A stretch of 64,000 nucleotides of DNA from Carettochelys insculpta (GCF_033958435.1 NC_134138.1:209941298-210005297), one strand, 5' to 3'. Positions 50,421 to 61,063 are shown, counted from the first letter of the stretch. Notes: generated by a model from the letters alone, not told the origin. Numbers and translations are program-made.

Positions 50421-50793
50421 ATGTGACCAAGATGGGGGATATGGAAGGGATAGCTGTGGAGGCCAAAGAAAGCTAGAAAAATTGGGGTAAAATGCAAAAT
50501 GCAACAAGAAAATGTGTAGGGGATAAGAGAACTGGGAGGGGTCTGAGTGAATGGGAAAGGGTTGGATAGTGGTGTGCATGCAGGATAGTGATGAACTAGA
50601 ACCACAGTGTCCTGCCAGTTCTTAAGTAATAGCCACTATAAATGGCTACTGCTCCAGTGAACTAGCCACATTATTCTGAAAATCTTTATCGTTTAAGCCA
50701 ACGAGCCACACTCAACCAGCCAAAGAGCCACATGTGGCTAGTGGCTAGCATGTGGGACGCTACAGAACTAGAGGGTGTGTGAAGAACTAGAGG

Positions 50794-52116
50794 GTGTGTA
50801 ACTTTACCCTCACACACAACTATTTCAGATTTGGCGACGATATATACCTTCAAATCAGCGGCACAGCTATGGGTACCCGCATGGCCCCTCAATACGCCAA
50901 TATTTCCATGGCTGACCTGGAACAGCGCTTCCTTAGCTCTCGTCCACTAACACCCCATCTCTACTTACGCTACATTGATGACATCTTCATCATCTGGACC
51001 CATGGGAAGGAGACTCTAGAGGAATTCCACCGGGACTTCAACAACTTTCACCTCAACATCAACCTCAGCCTGGAACAGTCCACACAGGAGATCCACCTCT
51101 TGGACACCACGGTGCTAATACACGATGGCCACATCAATAACACCCTGTACTGTAAACACACTGACCGCTACACCTACCTTCATGCCTCCAGCTTCCATCC
51201 CAGGCACACCACACGATCCATTGTCTACAGCCAAGCACTAAGATATAACCGCATTTGCTCCAACCCCTCCAACAGAGACAAATACCTACAGGATCTCTAC
51301 CAAGCATTCTTGAAACTGCAATACCCACCTGAAGAAGTGAAAAAACAGATCAACAGAGCCAGACGTGTGCCATGAAGCCTCTTACTACAGGACAAGCCCA
51401 AGAGAGAAACCAATAGAACACCACTAGCCACCACCTACAGTCCTCAGCTAAAACCTCTACAGCGCATCATCAGGGATTTACAACCCATCCTGCACAATGA
51501 TCCCCCACTTTCACAGGCCTTGGGAGGCAGACCAGTCCTTGCCCACAGACAACCTGCCAACCTGAAGCAAATCCTAACCAGCAACTATACACTGCACCAC
51601 AGTCACTCTAACTCAGGGACCCATCCATGCAACAAACCTCGTTGCCAGCTCTGCCCATGTATCTACACCAGCAACACCATTACAGGACCTAACCAGATCA
51701 GCCACACAATCGTGGGTTCATTCAGCTGCACAGCTACCAATATAATTTATGCCATCATGTGCCAGCAATGCCCCTCTGCTATATACATTGGACAAACTGG
51801 ACAGTCTCTACATAAAAGAATAAACGCACACAAATCAGATATCAGAAATGGCAATATACAAAAACCCGTAGGAGAGCACTTCAATCTCCCAGGCCACACA
51901 GCAGCAGACTTAAAAGCAGCTATCCTACAGCAAAGAAATTTCAGGACCAGACTCCAAAGAGAAATTTCTGAGCTACAATTCATCTGCAAATTCAGCACCC
52001 TCAGCTCTGGCTTAAACAAAGATTGCGAATGGCTGGCTAAATACAGAAGCAGCTTCCCCTCCCTTCGTGTTCACACCTCCAGATCAAGTACTGGTAGTAA
52101 GCCTCACCCTTGCTGA
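50794..52116 (+). pseudogene. Penelope RT plus GIY-YIG endonuclease, one nonsense codon
   Basis: A single frame runs from 50794 to 52116 and is broken only by a TGA at 51373-51375. The N-terminal part holds RT motif B (SGTAMGTRMAPQYANI) and motif C (LRYIDDIFIIW, Asp pair at about 50977). The C-terminal part carries a CNKPRCQLC knuckle and the GIY-YIG core: YAIMC followed by IYIGQTGQS at about 51778, with the KRINAHKSDI helix and a VGEHFN motif. The two parts are in the same frame, so the stop is probably a CGA-to-TGA change (CpG decay), which is inference. Frames on the minus strand here are shadows. Confidence 0.85.
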
Positions 52117-52130
52117 CTGAGCTAACCTTG

Positions 52131-52623
52131 TGTGGAAGTATAACATTGTATAAGTATAACATTGTATAAGTATAACGTTGTATAAGGGGACATGCTGGAT
52201 ACATTGTATATGAGAGGGCATGCCAAAACATGTTACAAAGTATCTGAAGGAGCACACGTAGGGACAGTTAGCTTTTGAATGGAGAAGCAATTAAGATGGA
52301 GCCAGCACGTCTAAGAAGCAGGCATCAGAATGGAAGGTGTGAAGGGCAATTAGTTAAGTTAACTGGAAGCTGTTAAAGGAGATTGTTAAGGGTGGCAGGT
52401 AATTGAAGATACGTGACTGGTCTCAGGGATCTCGAAGGGTGGTGACTAAAATCTTTTCTTCTTTTGTCTGTAACTTCTCTGTAACTTGTTCTCCAAAAAC
52501 AACTGTATAAATTAAGAGACACAAGCCCCACTCAGGGGGCTCACTTCTAAATGTATTAGCAGAGCGGCTTTGCTAATAAAACAGAGTGGTCTGATAAATT
52601 GTGAGTCTGAGTCAAACTTTGAC
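52131..52623 (+). mobile_element. Solo LTR inside the Penelope element
   Basis: The segment begins TGTGGAAG and ends TTTGACA (TG...CA) and is flanked by the 4-bp repeat CTTG (52127-52130 and 52624-52627). It contains three 16-bp tandem units (TATAAGTATAACATTG type, 52137-52190), TATAAATTAAG at about 52505 as a TATA box, and AATAAA near 52576. This is the order expected of a retroviral-type LTR on the + strand. No internal coding region remains. Confidence 0.7.
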
Positions 52624-52679
52624 ACTTGTTATCCCCACCCTTGCTCTGGCTTATTTATACCTGGCCCTGCAGATTTCCA

Positions 52680-52745
52680 AGGTCAGCATCTGATGAAGTG
52701 AGTCTGTGCCCACGAAAGCTCATGCTCAAAACTCTTCTGTTAGTC
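52680..52745 (+). ncRNA. Hammerhead ribozyme-like motif in the Penelope 3' region
   Basis: Core bases CTGATGA at 52690-52696 and GAAA at 52714-52717 are separated by a stem II candidate (GTGAG with CCCAC, one A-C mismatch, loop TCTGTG). A tiny stem III follows (AGC/GCT with loop TCAT), ending GCTC at about 52724-52727, which would be the cleavage site. Penelope-like elements are known to carry minimal hammerhead motifs. The arrangement here fits that pattern. Stem I is weak, so activity is uncertain. Confidence 0.6.
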
Positions 52746-53311
52746 TATAAGGTGCCACAGGACCCTTTGTTGCCGTTACAGATCCAGACTAACACGATGG
52801 CTACCCCTCCCATACAGAACTAGAGGGTGTCTGAAGGTGCAGACAGGGCAGAACGATCTGGAGGGTACCTGTGCTCAGAGAAGAGCAGAAAGGTGGGGTG
52901 GGAGTGTAAGCCAGGGTAATGGTGTGTGAACATATGCAGGCAGGAAGGGAGGGAGGACCTGCAGGGTGTGTGAACGCACAGGCCAGGCACACAGGGGAGC
53001 CCTACCGGGGTGTGTAGGACCTGGCTGCGCACTGATATGGACAGTGCAGGGAGGCTGTGGAGAAAGAAGGGGCAATGGAGCAGGTGCGGGGCAGAGAGGA
53101 CCACTCGGCAGGGAGCAGGCAGAGGTTACTCGAACGAGAAACGGGTCTTGGCACAAGTCACGAGCCGACCGAGCCCCATCGGCGCCTGCGCACGCTGGAC
53201 CCCCGGGAGGCCGTTCTTCGGAGTGGGGAGGAGCAACAAGAAGCAACGCAGCGGATCAAAAGGACCCGGATGATAACAGCAACATTGTCACGTTCGCCGC
53301 GCTGGCTCGCG

Positions 53312-53400
53312 CAGTGACGTGACGCAAGCTCGTCGGGGGACGGGCAGCCAATGGGCGGAGGAAGCGGGTAATTTCGAACTGGGCGGAAGCCGGTAAGGAG
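53312..53400 (+). promoter_or_regulatory. SGO1: SGO1 core promoter: CCAAT box and CHR-like element
   Basis: Seen: a CRE-like TGACGTGACG at about 53316, a CCAAT box at 53348-53352 followed directly by GGGCGG, and TTCGAA at 53373-53378, also followed by GGGCGG. Known: late cell-cycle genes often pair NF-Y-bound CCAAT boxes with a nearby CHR element (TTTGAA, with TTCGAA as a recognised variant) bound by DREAM/MuvB. Inferred: this pair, about 20 bp apart, drives G2/M expression of SGO1. No TATA box is evident. The transcription start is not defined by the sequence alone. Confidence 0.5.
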
Positions 53401-53470
53401 GCCGGTCCGGTACTAACGGTCCGAGGCCGTCGCGTTCAGGTTCGGAGATAAACAGAGCGCGCGCAAGAGG
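53395..53470 (+). other. SGO1: SGO1 exon 1, non-coding (5' UTR), predicted
   Basis: A strong splice donor, AGG|GTGAGC, lies at 53470/53471 inside the CpG island just downstream of the promoter elements. The first ATG exon has an acceptor immediately upstream of its start codon, so a separate upstream non-coding exon is required. The 5' boundary given is a guess because no cap site can be read from sequence. Confidence 0.5.
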
Positions 53471-54477
53471 GTGAGCGACACGCGGCGGCGGTTGCCGCTA
53501 CACCAGTGCGGGTCGGGGGTCAGTAGAGCTGCCGCGCGGGGATCCGGCGTGTCGCCTTCTGTAACCCCACGGGCGGGCCGCGGCTCTCTGCCCGGGCCGC
53601 ATCGGCCTGTGCGGGAGGCGAGGTGGCTGCGCGTGTCAGGCGCTGCGGGGACAGGCCGGCTCCGCGCGCGGCGCTACGGGCCCGGGACCTTTTGGCCTCT
53701 GCCCCAGCTGCCTCCGGGACGCGCTGAGATGTGCTGGGCCGCTGAGCCTGGTTCTGGCTGGTCCGAGCCCCTTCCCACTGGCGAGGACTTAGCACCCTCA
53801 CGGGCTCCATCTAAGCCCCGTCCTTCGGCGCCTCGGCTCGGCTCGGCTCAAGTTGCGGTTAGGACTATGTCGTGCAGGATGGGCGCGCTGGCGTGGGTGT
53901 AAGAGCCAGAACCAGCATCTGCGAACCTCGGTGTCTGCTGCATTGTGGGCACTCAACTGTGGGCTTGCAGACACCGAGCCTGGGTCCCCCAGACAGGCTT
54001 TACTGGGTATAGCCTGTAGAGAAAATTAACCACATCTGATAAATTCATAGAAAGATTTTTACCTACTGAAACAATGGGACAAACAATCCCCTGTGTAAAG
54101 ATGAAAGATAAAGACCTCAGCCTATTGGCTTCTTCCCACCCTTTATTTCTCCCATGAAGAAACTTTTAGTTCTTGGAGCTTTTCACTTAGGTGGTATCTG
54201 CCTCAGTGAGACTTTCTGAGTCTGTTAGATCTGATAGCTCCTCCTCCTCTGGTCTCTCCGCTGCCTGTAGCTCTCTCATTTCTGTCAATGCTATGTAATT
54301 GACTAATCTATGAAGAAATCAATCTTCTGATTACACTCTGTCACTGGTAAAGTTAAAGGTTTTCCTTCTCTCTCCCAGGACCACCACCAATTGTCTGCCC
54401 CCCTAATAATAACGGTACCCAGCCTTTCTGTGCACACAGTCTGTGGTGCTTTTTTCAGGTTTAACCCTGTGGTAGGG

Positions 54478-55035
54478 TACATCTACACTGCAGAAACAGC
54501 AATACATTTGAAAAAACACCCTCCTGCCACAGTAGCAAGTCTCCGAGTCCAGGTCTAAAGGCTAGGGCTTGCTCTCCAGCACTAAAACAGCAGCGTAAAT
54601 AGCTTTGGTTCAGACCTGCTCTCCTTGCTGGGTTTCAGAGGCCAAGCAAGACTGTCTACGCCAGGGTTTCTCAAATTATATTTCACAGAACACTGGAGTT
54701 CTGTGAAAACTCACAGGTGTGCCATGAGCATCTGACACTTGATATCAAATACTGATAGTATATTTTTTTCTGTTGTTAAAACTAGATACAGTGTTGCAAC
54801 TTTAAGATACCTGATTAAATTACTTCATTTTGGTTTTGTTGTATGTTATGCTTTTTTTGGGGCGGGGTGGTCTGACAACAATTTTTTCTTTATTTAAAGA
54901 ACATTTTCAGAGGTTTCTGCATAAAGAATGACTGTTTGGTGTTCTGTGGTCTCAAAATGTTTGAAAAACACTGCTCTACGCTATTTTAGTGCCATAACTT
55001 GAGCCAAAGTCATAAACTCTGGCTCTGAGGCTGAC
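54478..55035. mobile_element. Older hAT-like MITE, split by 54662-54973
   Basis: GGTACATCTACACTGCAG, AGCACTAAAACAGCAGCG and a second part beginning CTACGCTATTTTAGTGCC fit the hAT-like family with TACACT..TAGTGC features. Ends are not sharply defined. Confidence 0.45.
54662..54973. mobile_element. hAT-type MITE in SGO1 intron 1
   Basis: CAGGGTTTCTCAAA at the left and TTTGAAAAACACTG at the right are inverted ends. Flanks GTCTACGC (54654-54661) and CTCTACGC (54974-54981) agree at 7 of 8, the TSD size of hAT elements. It is nested in an older element (54478-55035). Confidence 0.75.
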
Positions 55036-55118
55036 AGCCAGTGGGCTCTTTTTTAATATATACCTATGTCTAGGGTACCGCAAACATTTACAATGCAATT
55101 AAATAGCCCCTTAGCCTA

Positions 55119-56566
55119 GTAGTCCCCATCCAGTAGATTAGTAGATCCTGGAGCTTCTTTCAGATGATCCTGATTGGGTTGTGTAGGAGGTTATCAAATG
55201 CCAGCACTTCAGCTGCCCCTCCCCTCATCCCTTACTTCTCCTGCCCTCTGCCTTGGAGTTGCCCCTCTCCCTCCACTCCCAGAGCGTCTGGCTTGCTGTG
55301 AAGGGTATGTGAGGCAAAAGAGGGCACTACTGTGTTTCCTTCCCCCAGCCCTTGTACCTCATCGTCAAAGAGATGGGGGCCATGACAGGACCGGGTATGG
55401 AGTGAGGTTGCTGCAGTTGCTCCTATGTTGGACAATGTTCAGCATACTTGAAGGAGCTCTTTGTTGTCCTCTCGCACCAGTGTATCTCTATCACTCACAC
55501 AAACATCCTTTCAGCCTCCCCTCCCAACCCAACTGGTTGTTGTTGTTACTTCTTTCAAAGTGTGTTGTTTCAGGTTTATGACTAGTCTGCATTTTATAAT
55601 TTTTATTTCTTATGTTTTAATAGTTGTACTGAGTTCTAAAATATGGCTGGAATAGTTATTCTTATGGTGATTATAAAAATAATACATTGTCTAGGTATTT
55701 TATTTTTATTTCCACTGGTTTTGCACATCTGCACATTCCCTCAGTACTGGTGCACAAAGTCCATTCTCTTCAATTTTTTTTTTCTATTCATATGTGGACC
55801 ACTGGCTTGTCTTCTGAAATTGGCTGAATCTCAGAGGCTTCTCCAACCAAATCAAGGAGTTTGTGTTGCAGGACTGGAAGCAGCCTGTGGGGCTAAGGCA
55901 GACTCCCTCTGGTCATGGCCCTTCACTGCTTCTGGCTGGCATGCCCCTGCAGCCCCTGTGGGTGGTGGGGCAAGGAGGTCTCCACGGGCTGCCCTTCCTT
56001 GCAGGCATCTGGAGCTCTCATTGGTCCAGAATGGGGAACCGTGGCCCATGGGAAGTATGGGGATGGCACCTACCAGGGAGTATGTAGAGCCACTGCTGGA
56101 CATGCCATCCACTTTTGGGAGTGGCACAGGTCAGTGTGGGGTTGAGCCTGCTTTAACCTTGCTCTACCACCTTTCAGGAGCCTTCTGAGGTAAGCAGTGC
56201 CTAGCCAGGGGTCCCAGCCCTTAGCTGCTGCCTTCATTCTAACTCCTTGCCTCAGCCCTGTGTCCCTCCTGCACCCAAACTCCTAGACCCTGCTTCCTGC
56301 CCCACAACCTCCTGCTCCAGGCTCACCCTGGGACCTGTTCCATACTCTGAACCCCTTGATCTAAAACCCAAGTCTCCATCCACCTGCCGTACCAACCCCT
56401 GGCTCCAGCCTGATTCAAGGGGGTGGAGGAAGGAGGGAGATAGAATGAGCAATGCAGGGCCTCTGAGAGGAAGAATGGGCTATGGTATTTGTGTTTGAGG
56501 TATATCCTGGACTGCATTTAAATTCAGAACATGATCTTGTGCTTAAGAAGGTTAGAGACCACCCCT
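55119..56566. mobile_element. Candidate hAT-type element in SGO1 intron 1
   Basis: GTAGTCCCCATCCAGTAG at the left and GGTTAGAGACCACCCCT at the right resemble paired hAT ends. Eight-base flanks TTAGCCTA (55111-55118) and TTAGCTTA (56567-56574) agree at 7 of 8. The 1.4-kb inside is C/G-rich and unclassified. The open frame over 55643-56188 shows no known domain. Confidence 0.45.
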
Positions 56567-56574
56567 TTAGCTTA

Positions 56575-57900
56575 ATGGTCTCTACACTTCTTACACTGTG
56601 TTCCGGTGCTGGGGCTGGGAGTGAAGCCAGGCCATGGGCTGGAGAATGAGGTTTGGACATGGGTGGAGCAGCAGTGATATAGTCTGAGCCCACAGCCAGA
56701 GGTTAGGAGTGGAGCTGGAGGAGGAGGCAGAGAAAGGCTTGAGGATTGGGTGGGGCCCTGCCATGTCCACATACCTAAATGCTTGAATGTTACTCTGAGT
56801 CACCACAGTTTGGGGCTTATTGCCTTATCCCAAAAGCCTTAATTTAGCTGACCTGGATGCAGCTGTCAGTGTTTAATTGATGTATAGATATAATTTACCT
56901 AGGCTAGGCTTTTTGAACAAATAGTTTATTTGATGAAAAATGCTGTTTCAGTTGCCTCAGAACTGTCCATTAATTTGATATTAATAGTTTGGAATCCCAG
57001 TAACTTTATTGGCATGGGGAGGGTTTAAAATACCAAAAGGACATCCACAAAACAGCCAAAGGAGGAAATGCTGTGTTGTCCTATCACTTTTAACCCTGTG
57101 TTTAGGGAAATTCATTTAGTAGGTGGGAGACCAAGGTTTGTTTCCCCTTCTGCCTGATACAAAGTAGTGATGTGAATGTCAGTCTCACAACTTTGAGCTG
57201 AGCATTCTAACCACAAGGCTATTGTCATACTCTGGCTCAGTGATTATTCTAGTCCTCACTGCTACGTCCTCCTCCTGCATTGTGAATCTAACCCTTTAAA
57301 ATGCTCATAACCAAAATGTTTCAGGTTGACTAAACTGTTTTGTGCAGTCAGGAAGTGGTTTTGTCAATTTACTAACAATTTTGAAAGTTTAAAGTGATTA
57401 TAACCAAACTTTTTTCTATTCTTCTGAACTGTCAGTTAACTGAAACAACAGCTATTCAGACAGCTGTACTCTTGATATCCCCCACAGCAGTTCATGAATA
57501 AAGTAACTGAGCACCAGCAAAACAGTAAAGCTGACGGTCAAATGCAAAAAGTCAAAACAAACACAACAACAAAACCTCTCTCTAGTCTCTTCCCTATTTC
57601 TCTCAGGCATTGTTCATAGCAATAGTAGGCATAACATTTTCAGGGGGTAGCAGCAAATAGTGATGCTATAAGCCACTGTTTTTCAACCATCTACAGTCAG
57701 CTAACTATAGTTTGATCTTAATAACCGTGATAAATTTCATAACTTTAAAATATTGCTGTGTGTCTGAGTATTATCTGCACTCCTTTGTAAAAACTGATTC
57801 AGCTAGAATGGATATTTTTCATAATGCAGGAGGTCATATAAATGACTACTTGCAAGTATGTATTCCAAAGTATTTTAATAATTTGTTTGCATTTATGTTT
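56575..57900 (+). other. SGO1: SGO1 intron 1, distal part
   Basis: Non-coding, AT-rich towards the acceptor at 57906. No repeat could be assigned with confidence. Confidence 0.7.
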
Positions 57901-57906
57901 TCTTAG

Positions 57907-58051
57907 AAGATGGGTGGAGAAAAATGCTTGAAGAGGCCCTTTAAGGACAGCCTGGATGATATAAAGGAACGAATGAAAGAGAAAAGAAATCAAAAATGGG
58001 CAAAGTTGGGTAAAACAAGTCAGGTCTTGAATACAAAATGCAGAATAGCAA
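57907..58051 (+). CDS. SGO1: SGO1 exon 2: start codon and N-terminal residues 1-47
   Basis: Shugoshin 1 protects centromeric cohesin in mitosis by recruiting the phosphatase PP2A. The acceptor (pyrimidine tract ending TTTTCTTAG) is at 57905-57906 and the ATG at 57910, only three bases into the exon. The encoded start reads MGGEKCLKRPFKDSLDDIKE and continues with the basic RMKEKRN stretch. This block is diagnostic of vertebrate SGO1, whose human form has the same FxDSLxDIKxRMKEKRN pattern. The donor is A|GTAAGA at 58051/58052, leaving one base of codon 48. The next exon supplies the other two bases in phase. I chose this ATG because it matches the family start and no upstream in-frame extension exists within the exon. 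Confidence 0.93.
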
Positions 58052-58135
58052 GTAAGATGTTTTACTATTTTGTTTTCACAATTTTTCCGTAAGTTTGTTT
58101 TTTATCACTTCTAAGTATTGTTTATTTTCTTACAG

Positions 58136-58332
58136 CCAATAGTTCTGCACAACTGAAAAGCTTCCAAACAAACAATCGAGCACTAGCTCTGGCTTTGCAA
58201 GAGGAAAAAAACAAACTGAAAGAAGCCCAAGATATCATTTTGCATTTAAAGAAAGAGTATCAGTTTCTGAAGTTTCAGATGTTTGTTCTACAAAGAAAAC
58301 TTAACTCTCAGCAAGCAAAAGAACCGATTGAG
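58136..58332 (+). CDS. SGO1: SGO1 exon 3: N-terminal coiled coil, residues 48-113
   Basis: The exon follows an 84-bp intron ending TTTTCTTACAG and ends at GAG|GTATTT. It encodes a heptad-rich helix with the segment KEAQDII, the SGO1 signature of the parallel coiled coil that dimerises and binds PP2A-B'. The asparagine pair before the helix falls at residues 60-61. In human SGO1, Asn61 is the residue whose mutation abolishes PP2A binding, so the key residue appears conserved at the same number. Length is 197 nt. With exon 2 it totals 339 nt, so the exon ends in phase 0. Frames running on past 58333 are intron read-through. Confidence 0.93.
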
Positions 58333-58965
58333 GTATTTGCATTGACATGGCATCTTTCCATTCTAGAAAGAAATAGATTGAACTTTGAAAGGCTTTTCGT
58401 GCAAAGATTTAGGGACTGAATAGCCCCATTTATATCACTAGGCAACTTAAAATGGATGCAGCTAAGCATATGCCTACATCTTTGAAAGAGTGAATTAAAA
58501 AGTCCCCAGTGATTGACCATAACGTTTTTAGGACTGATTCTGAGAGGCATTCAGCAACCACAAATGTAGCTGAAATCAAGAGTGCTCATCAACTCTCAAA
58601 AGCAACTGTTCAGTCAACTCTAACAGGGAATTTTCAGTAATGAAGGACTTACTGGTAAAGCTTTGAACCCTTCTTTTCCTACTTTTTTTCCCAGCTTAAT
58701 AGTGCTGCCCAGGTTAAAACTTTGTTGTGAAAATTTCTTTCCTCTTTCATATGTATTTTACAAAACTTTTTGTTGGAGCCAGAAATAGTGCTTTTCAATA
58801 TCATGAGCTAAATCAGTGATTAACTTAAATATATTCTGTTATCGCACAAGTATATCTCAAATCTATATCAGTTTCAGTCAAAGTTAAATAACAATTGGTA
58901 CATCAGTTTTAATTAGAAAAGCTGAAAATAAATCATGTATGTGTAGAAATTAAATGCAACACCTA

Positions 58966-59053
58966 GGCTGTCTGTACACTGGCACAAATCTTTGAAATAG
59001 CCATGCTAATGGCCACTTCAATTTCAAAGATTTGTGCCAGTGTAGAAATGGCC
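58966..59053. mobile_element. 88-bp minimal Harbinger-type MITE in SGO1 intron 3
   Basis: Ends GGCTGTCTGTACACTGGCAC and GTGCCAGTGTAGAAATGGCC are separated by a shared AAATCTTTGAAA/TTTCAAAGATTT pair. Flanking triplets CTA and TTA are a near TSD. It is little more than its two termini. Confidence 0.75.
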
Positions 59054-59109
59054 TTAGAGCTGAATTGTACCCACTGTGAAGAGCTTCAGGTAAAATGTGT
59101 TGGAACCAC

Positions 59110-59392
59110 ACTGAGGCTGTCTCTAAGCTGCAGGCTTCTATCAGGAGACCAGAGGGGTCTCAGCAGAAGTTGCCGCGTCAGGAGCGTTCTGTTGATATCC
59201 CTGTCTTCCTTGTTCCACGAGGAAGAAGGGATGTCTTGGCAGAGGGAGTTTTCCTGACATTTGTCCCCATGTGGATGGGCCAAATGTCAGGAAAGCTTCA
59301 CTCAATACAGCTATCAGCAAGAGGTACGCAAATGCGGTGTACAATGTGTGTATCTTTTGCCGACAATTCTCAGCAGTCTAAACACAGCCTAA
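59110..59392. mobile_element. Probable MITE in SGO1 intron 3
   Basis: It runs from AGGCTGTCTCTAAGCTGC to CAGTCTAAACACAGCCT, with inverted-repeat features in between (CTGACATTTG near 59255 and CAAATGTCAG near 59281). Family not determined. Confidence 0.5.
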
Positions 59393-59640
59393 GTCATTTA
59401 TTAGAGTCTGGCTCCAAATTATTTACACGTGTGAAAGGGTTTCAAAAACTAAGGTCAGGAGTTTAAAACATATAGATGCCTGAAATTAGGTTTCTAAATC
59501 CTTGTTTAGCACTTATATAAATGGTCTGACTTTCAGATGTGTTTAGCACCCTGCAACTCTGATTAAAAGTAATGTCCTCGGGATATTTCTCTCCTCTCTT
59601 TCCACACTTTGATACATTAACACCACCCGTTTATGACTTA

Positions 59641-60052
59641 GGCTATGTCTACACTCTCTCCTCCCATCAGAGGTGGCATAGTAATGAAGCACTAATGTGC
59701 ATATTCAGAGCCTCATTAGCATAATAACAGTCACGTGAAAGTCTAAGTGCAGACTTTGAATTGCAGATTGACAGTGTGGATGTGCGCAGCTTCCAAATAA
59801 GCCCCCGACTTTGACATTCCCTTGCTGTGCTTTAGTTTTGTGGGAGTAAGGGAATGTGGAAGTGGGGTGCTTATTTGAAAGCTGCCTTCATCTACACTGT
59901 CAATCTGCAATTTGAAGTCTGCACTTTTGAAATTTGCTCAGCTGCTATTATGCTAATGAGGCATGAATATGCATGTTAATGCCTCATTAGCCTGCTTCAG
60001 ATTGCCTCATTACCATGCCACTTCCAACGGGAGGGGGTGAGTATAGCAGCCC
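59641..60052. mobile_element. Palindromic Harbinger-type MITE in SGO1 intron 3
   Basis: It starts GGCTATGTCTACACTCTCTC at 59641. Inverted pairs GACAGTGTGGATG/CATCTACACTGTC and GCTAATGAGGC/GCCTCATTAGC surround a diverged centre. The right terminus (GTATAGCAGCC) is mutated. Confidence 0.75.
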
Positions 60053-60631
60053 AGCCCAGCTTTCAATCCATGAGCTGTTACACATTTCACTCAATTTGGA
60101 CGAGTTATTAAATATTATTGTTAAAGTTAAGATTTTGTAAGTTATTTTAAGAAAAGTCATGGACAGGGTGTAGGCATTAGACAAAAATTCATGGAAGTCT
60201 GTGGCTTTTACTAAAAATAACCTGGGGAAGAGGGGTTGACAGCTGCAGCCACAGTTGCTAATGGCTGTAGCAGGAACTGAGGCTAAAGAAGTCATCCATA
60301 CAAAAGGAATTGGTACCCTCCATGATATGAATTGTATCCTTAGCCATTGTTGTTAGGGTGTGTTGGAAAACTTATGCCATAACAGTTCAATTGGAAAACA
60401 CCCATTCCTTGTATACAAAAAGTTTTATAAATATCGTACAGGTTCAGTGAATATTCATCCAGTTACAGGCAAAGTTCCAGCTGGATCCATTATAGCGGGA
60501 TCCTGTGATACCTATCTTTTAAGATCTGCAGTGGTGCTGCCATGTGGACTTGCCTGGGGTTTCTAGAGGGTCCATAGCTCCAGAGTGGCCAAAGGCTGTG
60601 GACCTAACAACTTCCTAGGCAGTCTCACCAT

Positions 60632-61063
60632 GGCTATGTCTGGACTAGCTTCCCCCTTTCAGAAGGGGCATGTTAATGAGCAAGGTGGGAAGATGCTAAT
60701 GAGGTGCTGTCATGAATATGTAGCACCTCATTAGCATAATGGCAGGTGCAGCAACTCAAAAGTCCCACTTTTGAATTGCATGCTGCCCATGTAGACGGGA
60801 GGCCTTTCGAAAGGACCCCCCAGTCTTCAAAAGCCCCATATTCCTATTTGGTTTTAGGAATAAGGGGCTTTCGAAGACTGGAGGATCCTTTTGAAAGGGG
60901 TATCTACACGGGCGGCGCGTGATTCAAAGGCGGCACTTTCGAATCACCGAAGCCACTATTATGCTAATTAGGTGCTGCATATTCATGACCACCTCATTAG
61001 CATCTTCCCACCTTGCTCATTACCATGCCCCTTCTGAAAGAAGGGGATAGTGTAGATGCAGCT
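60632..61063. mobile_element. Palindromic Harbinger-type MITE in SGO1 intron 3
   Basis: It runs from GGCTATGTCTGGACTAGC to GATAGTGTAGATGCAGC, with near-identical arms about the centre at 60848 (CCCATATTCCTATTTGG facing GGAATAAGGGG). Same family as 21872-22306. Confidence 0.8.

Larger units (their letters stand above)
50785..52812 (+). mobile_element. Penelope-like element (5'-truncated), with nested solo LTR
   Basis: The element is flanked by a 24-bp target duplication with one mismatch (50761-50784 and 52813-52836, beginning TACAGAACTAGAGGG). A second partial copy of the target (AACTAGAGGGTGTGT) sits at 50785-50799. Content: the 3' part of the RT, a GIY-YIG endonuclease, a 3' region with a hammerhead-like motif, and an end reading AGACTAACACGATGGC. 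A 493-bp solo LTR is inserted at 52131-52623. RT plus GIY-YIG in one frame identifies the Penelope class. The first half of the RT is missing. Confidence 0.85.
53090..53900. promoter_or_regulatory. SGO1: CpG island over the SGO1 5' end
   Basis: This stretch is rich in undepleted CpG and contrasts sharply with the AT-rich DNA on both sides. It includes GC boxes (GGGCGG at several places) and many CGCG runs. It covers the inferred promoter, the non-coding first exon and the start of intron 1. Open frames here, for instance about 53471-53902 on +, are composition effects of GC-rich DNA and are not called as genes. The position about 4.4 kb upstream of the first coding exon fits the usual vertebrate SGO1 layout of a non-coding first exon followed by the ATG exon. 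Confidence 0.85.

Noticed and set aside
53471..53902. 143-codon open frame in the CpG island
   Set aside because: It begins at a splice donor and lies in high-GC DNA. No domain is recognised, and such frames are expected in CpG islands.
55643..56188. 181-codon frame in SGO1 intron 1
   Set aside because: It lies inside a candidate hAT element and changes from AT-rich to GC-rich mid-frame, as expected for chance.
58308..58419. Continuation of the SGO1 frame past 58332
   Set aside because: GAG|GTATTT is a good donor and the downstream exon 4 matches the family, so the extra residues are intron read-through.
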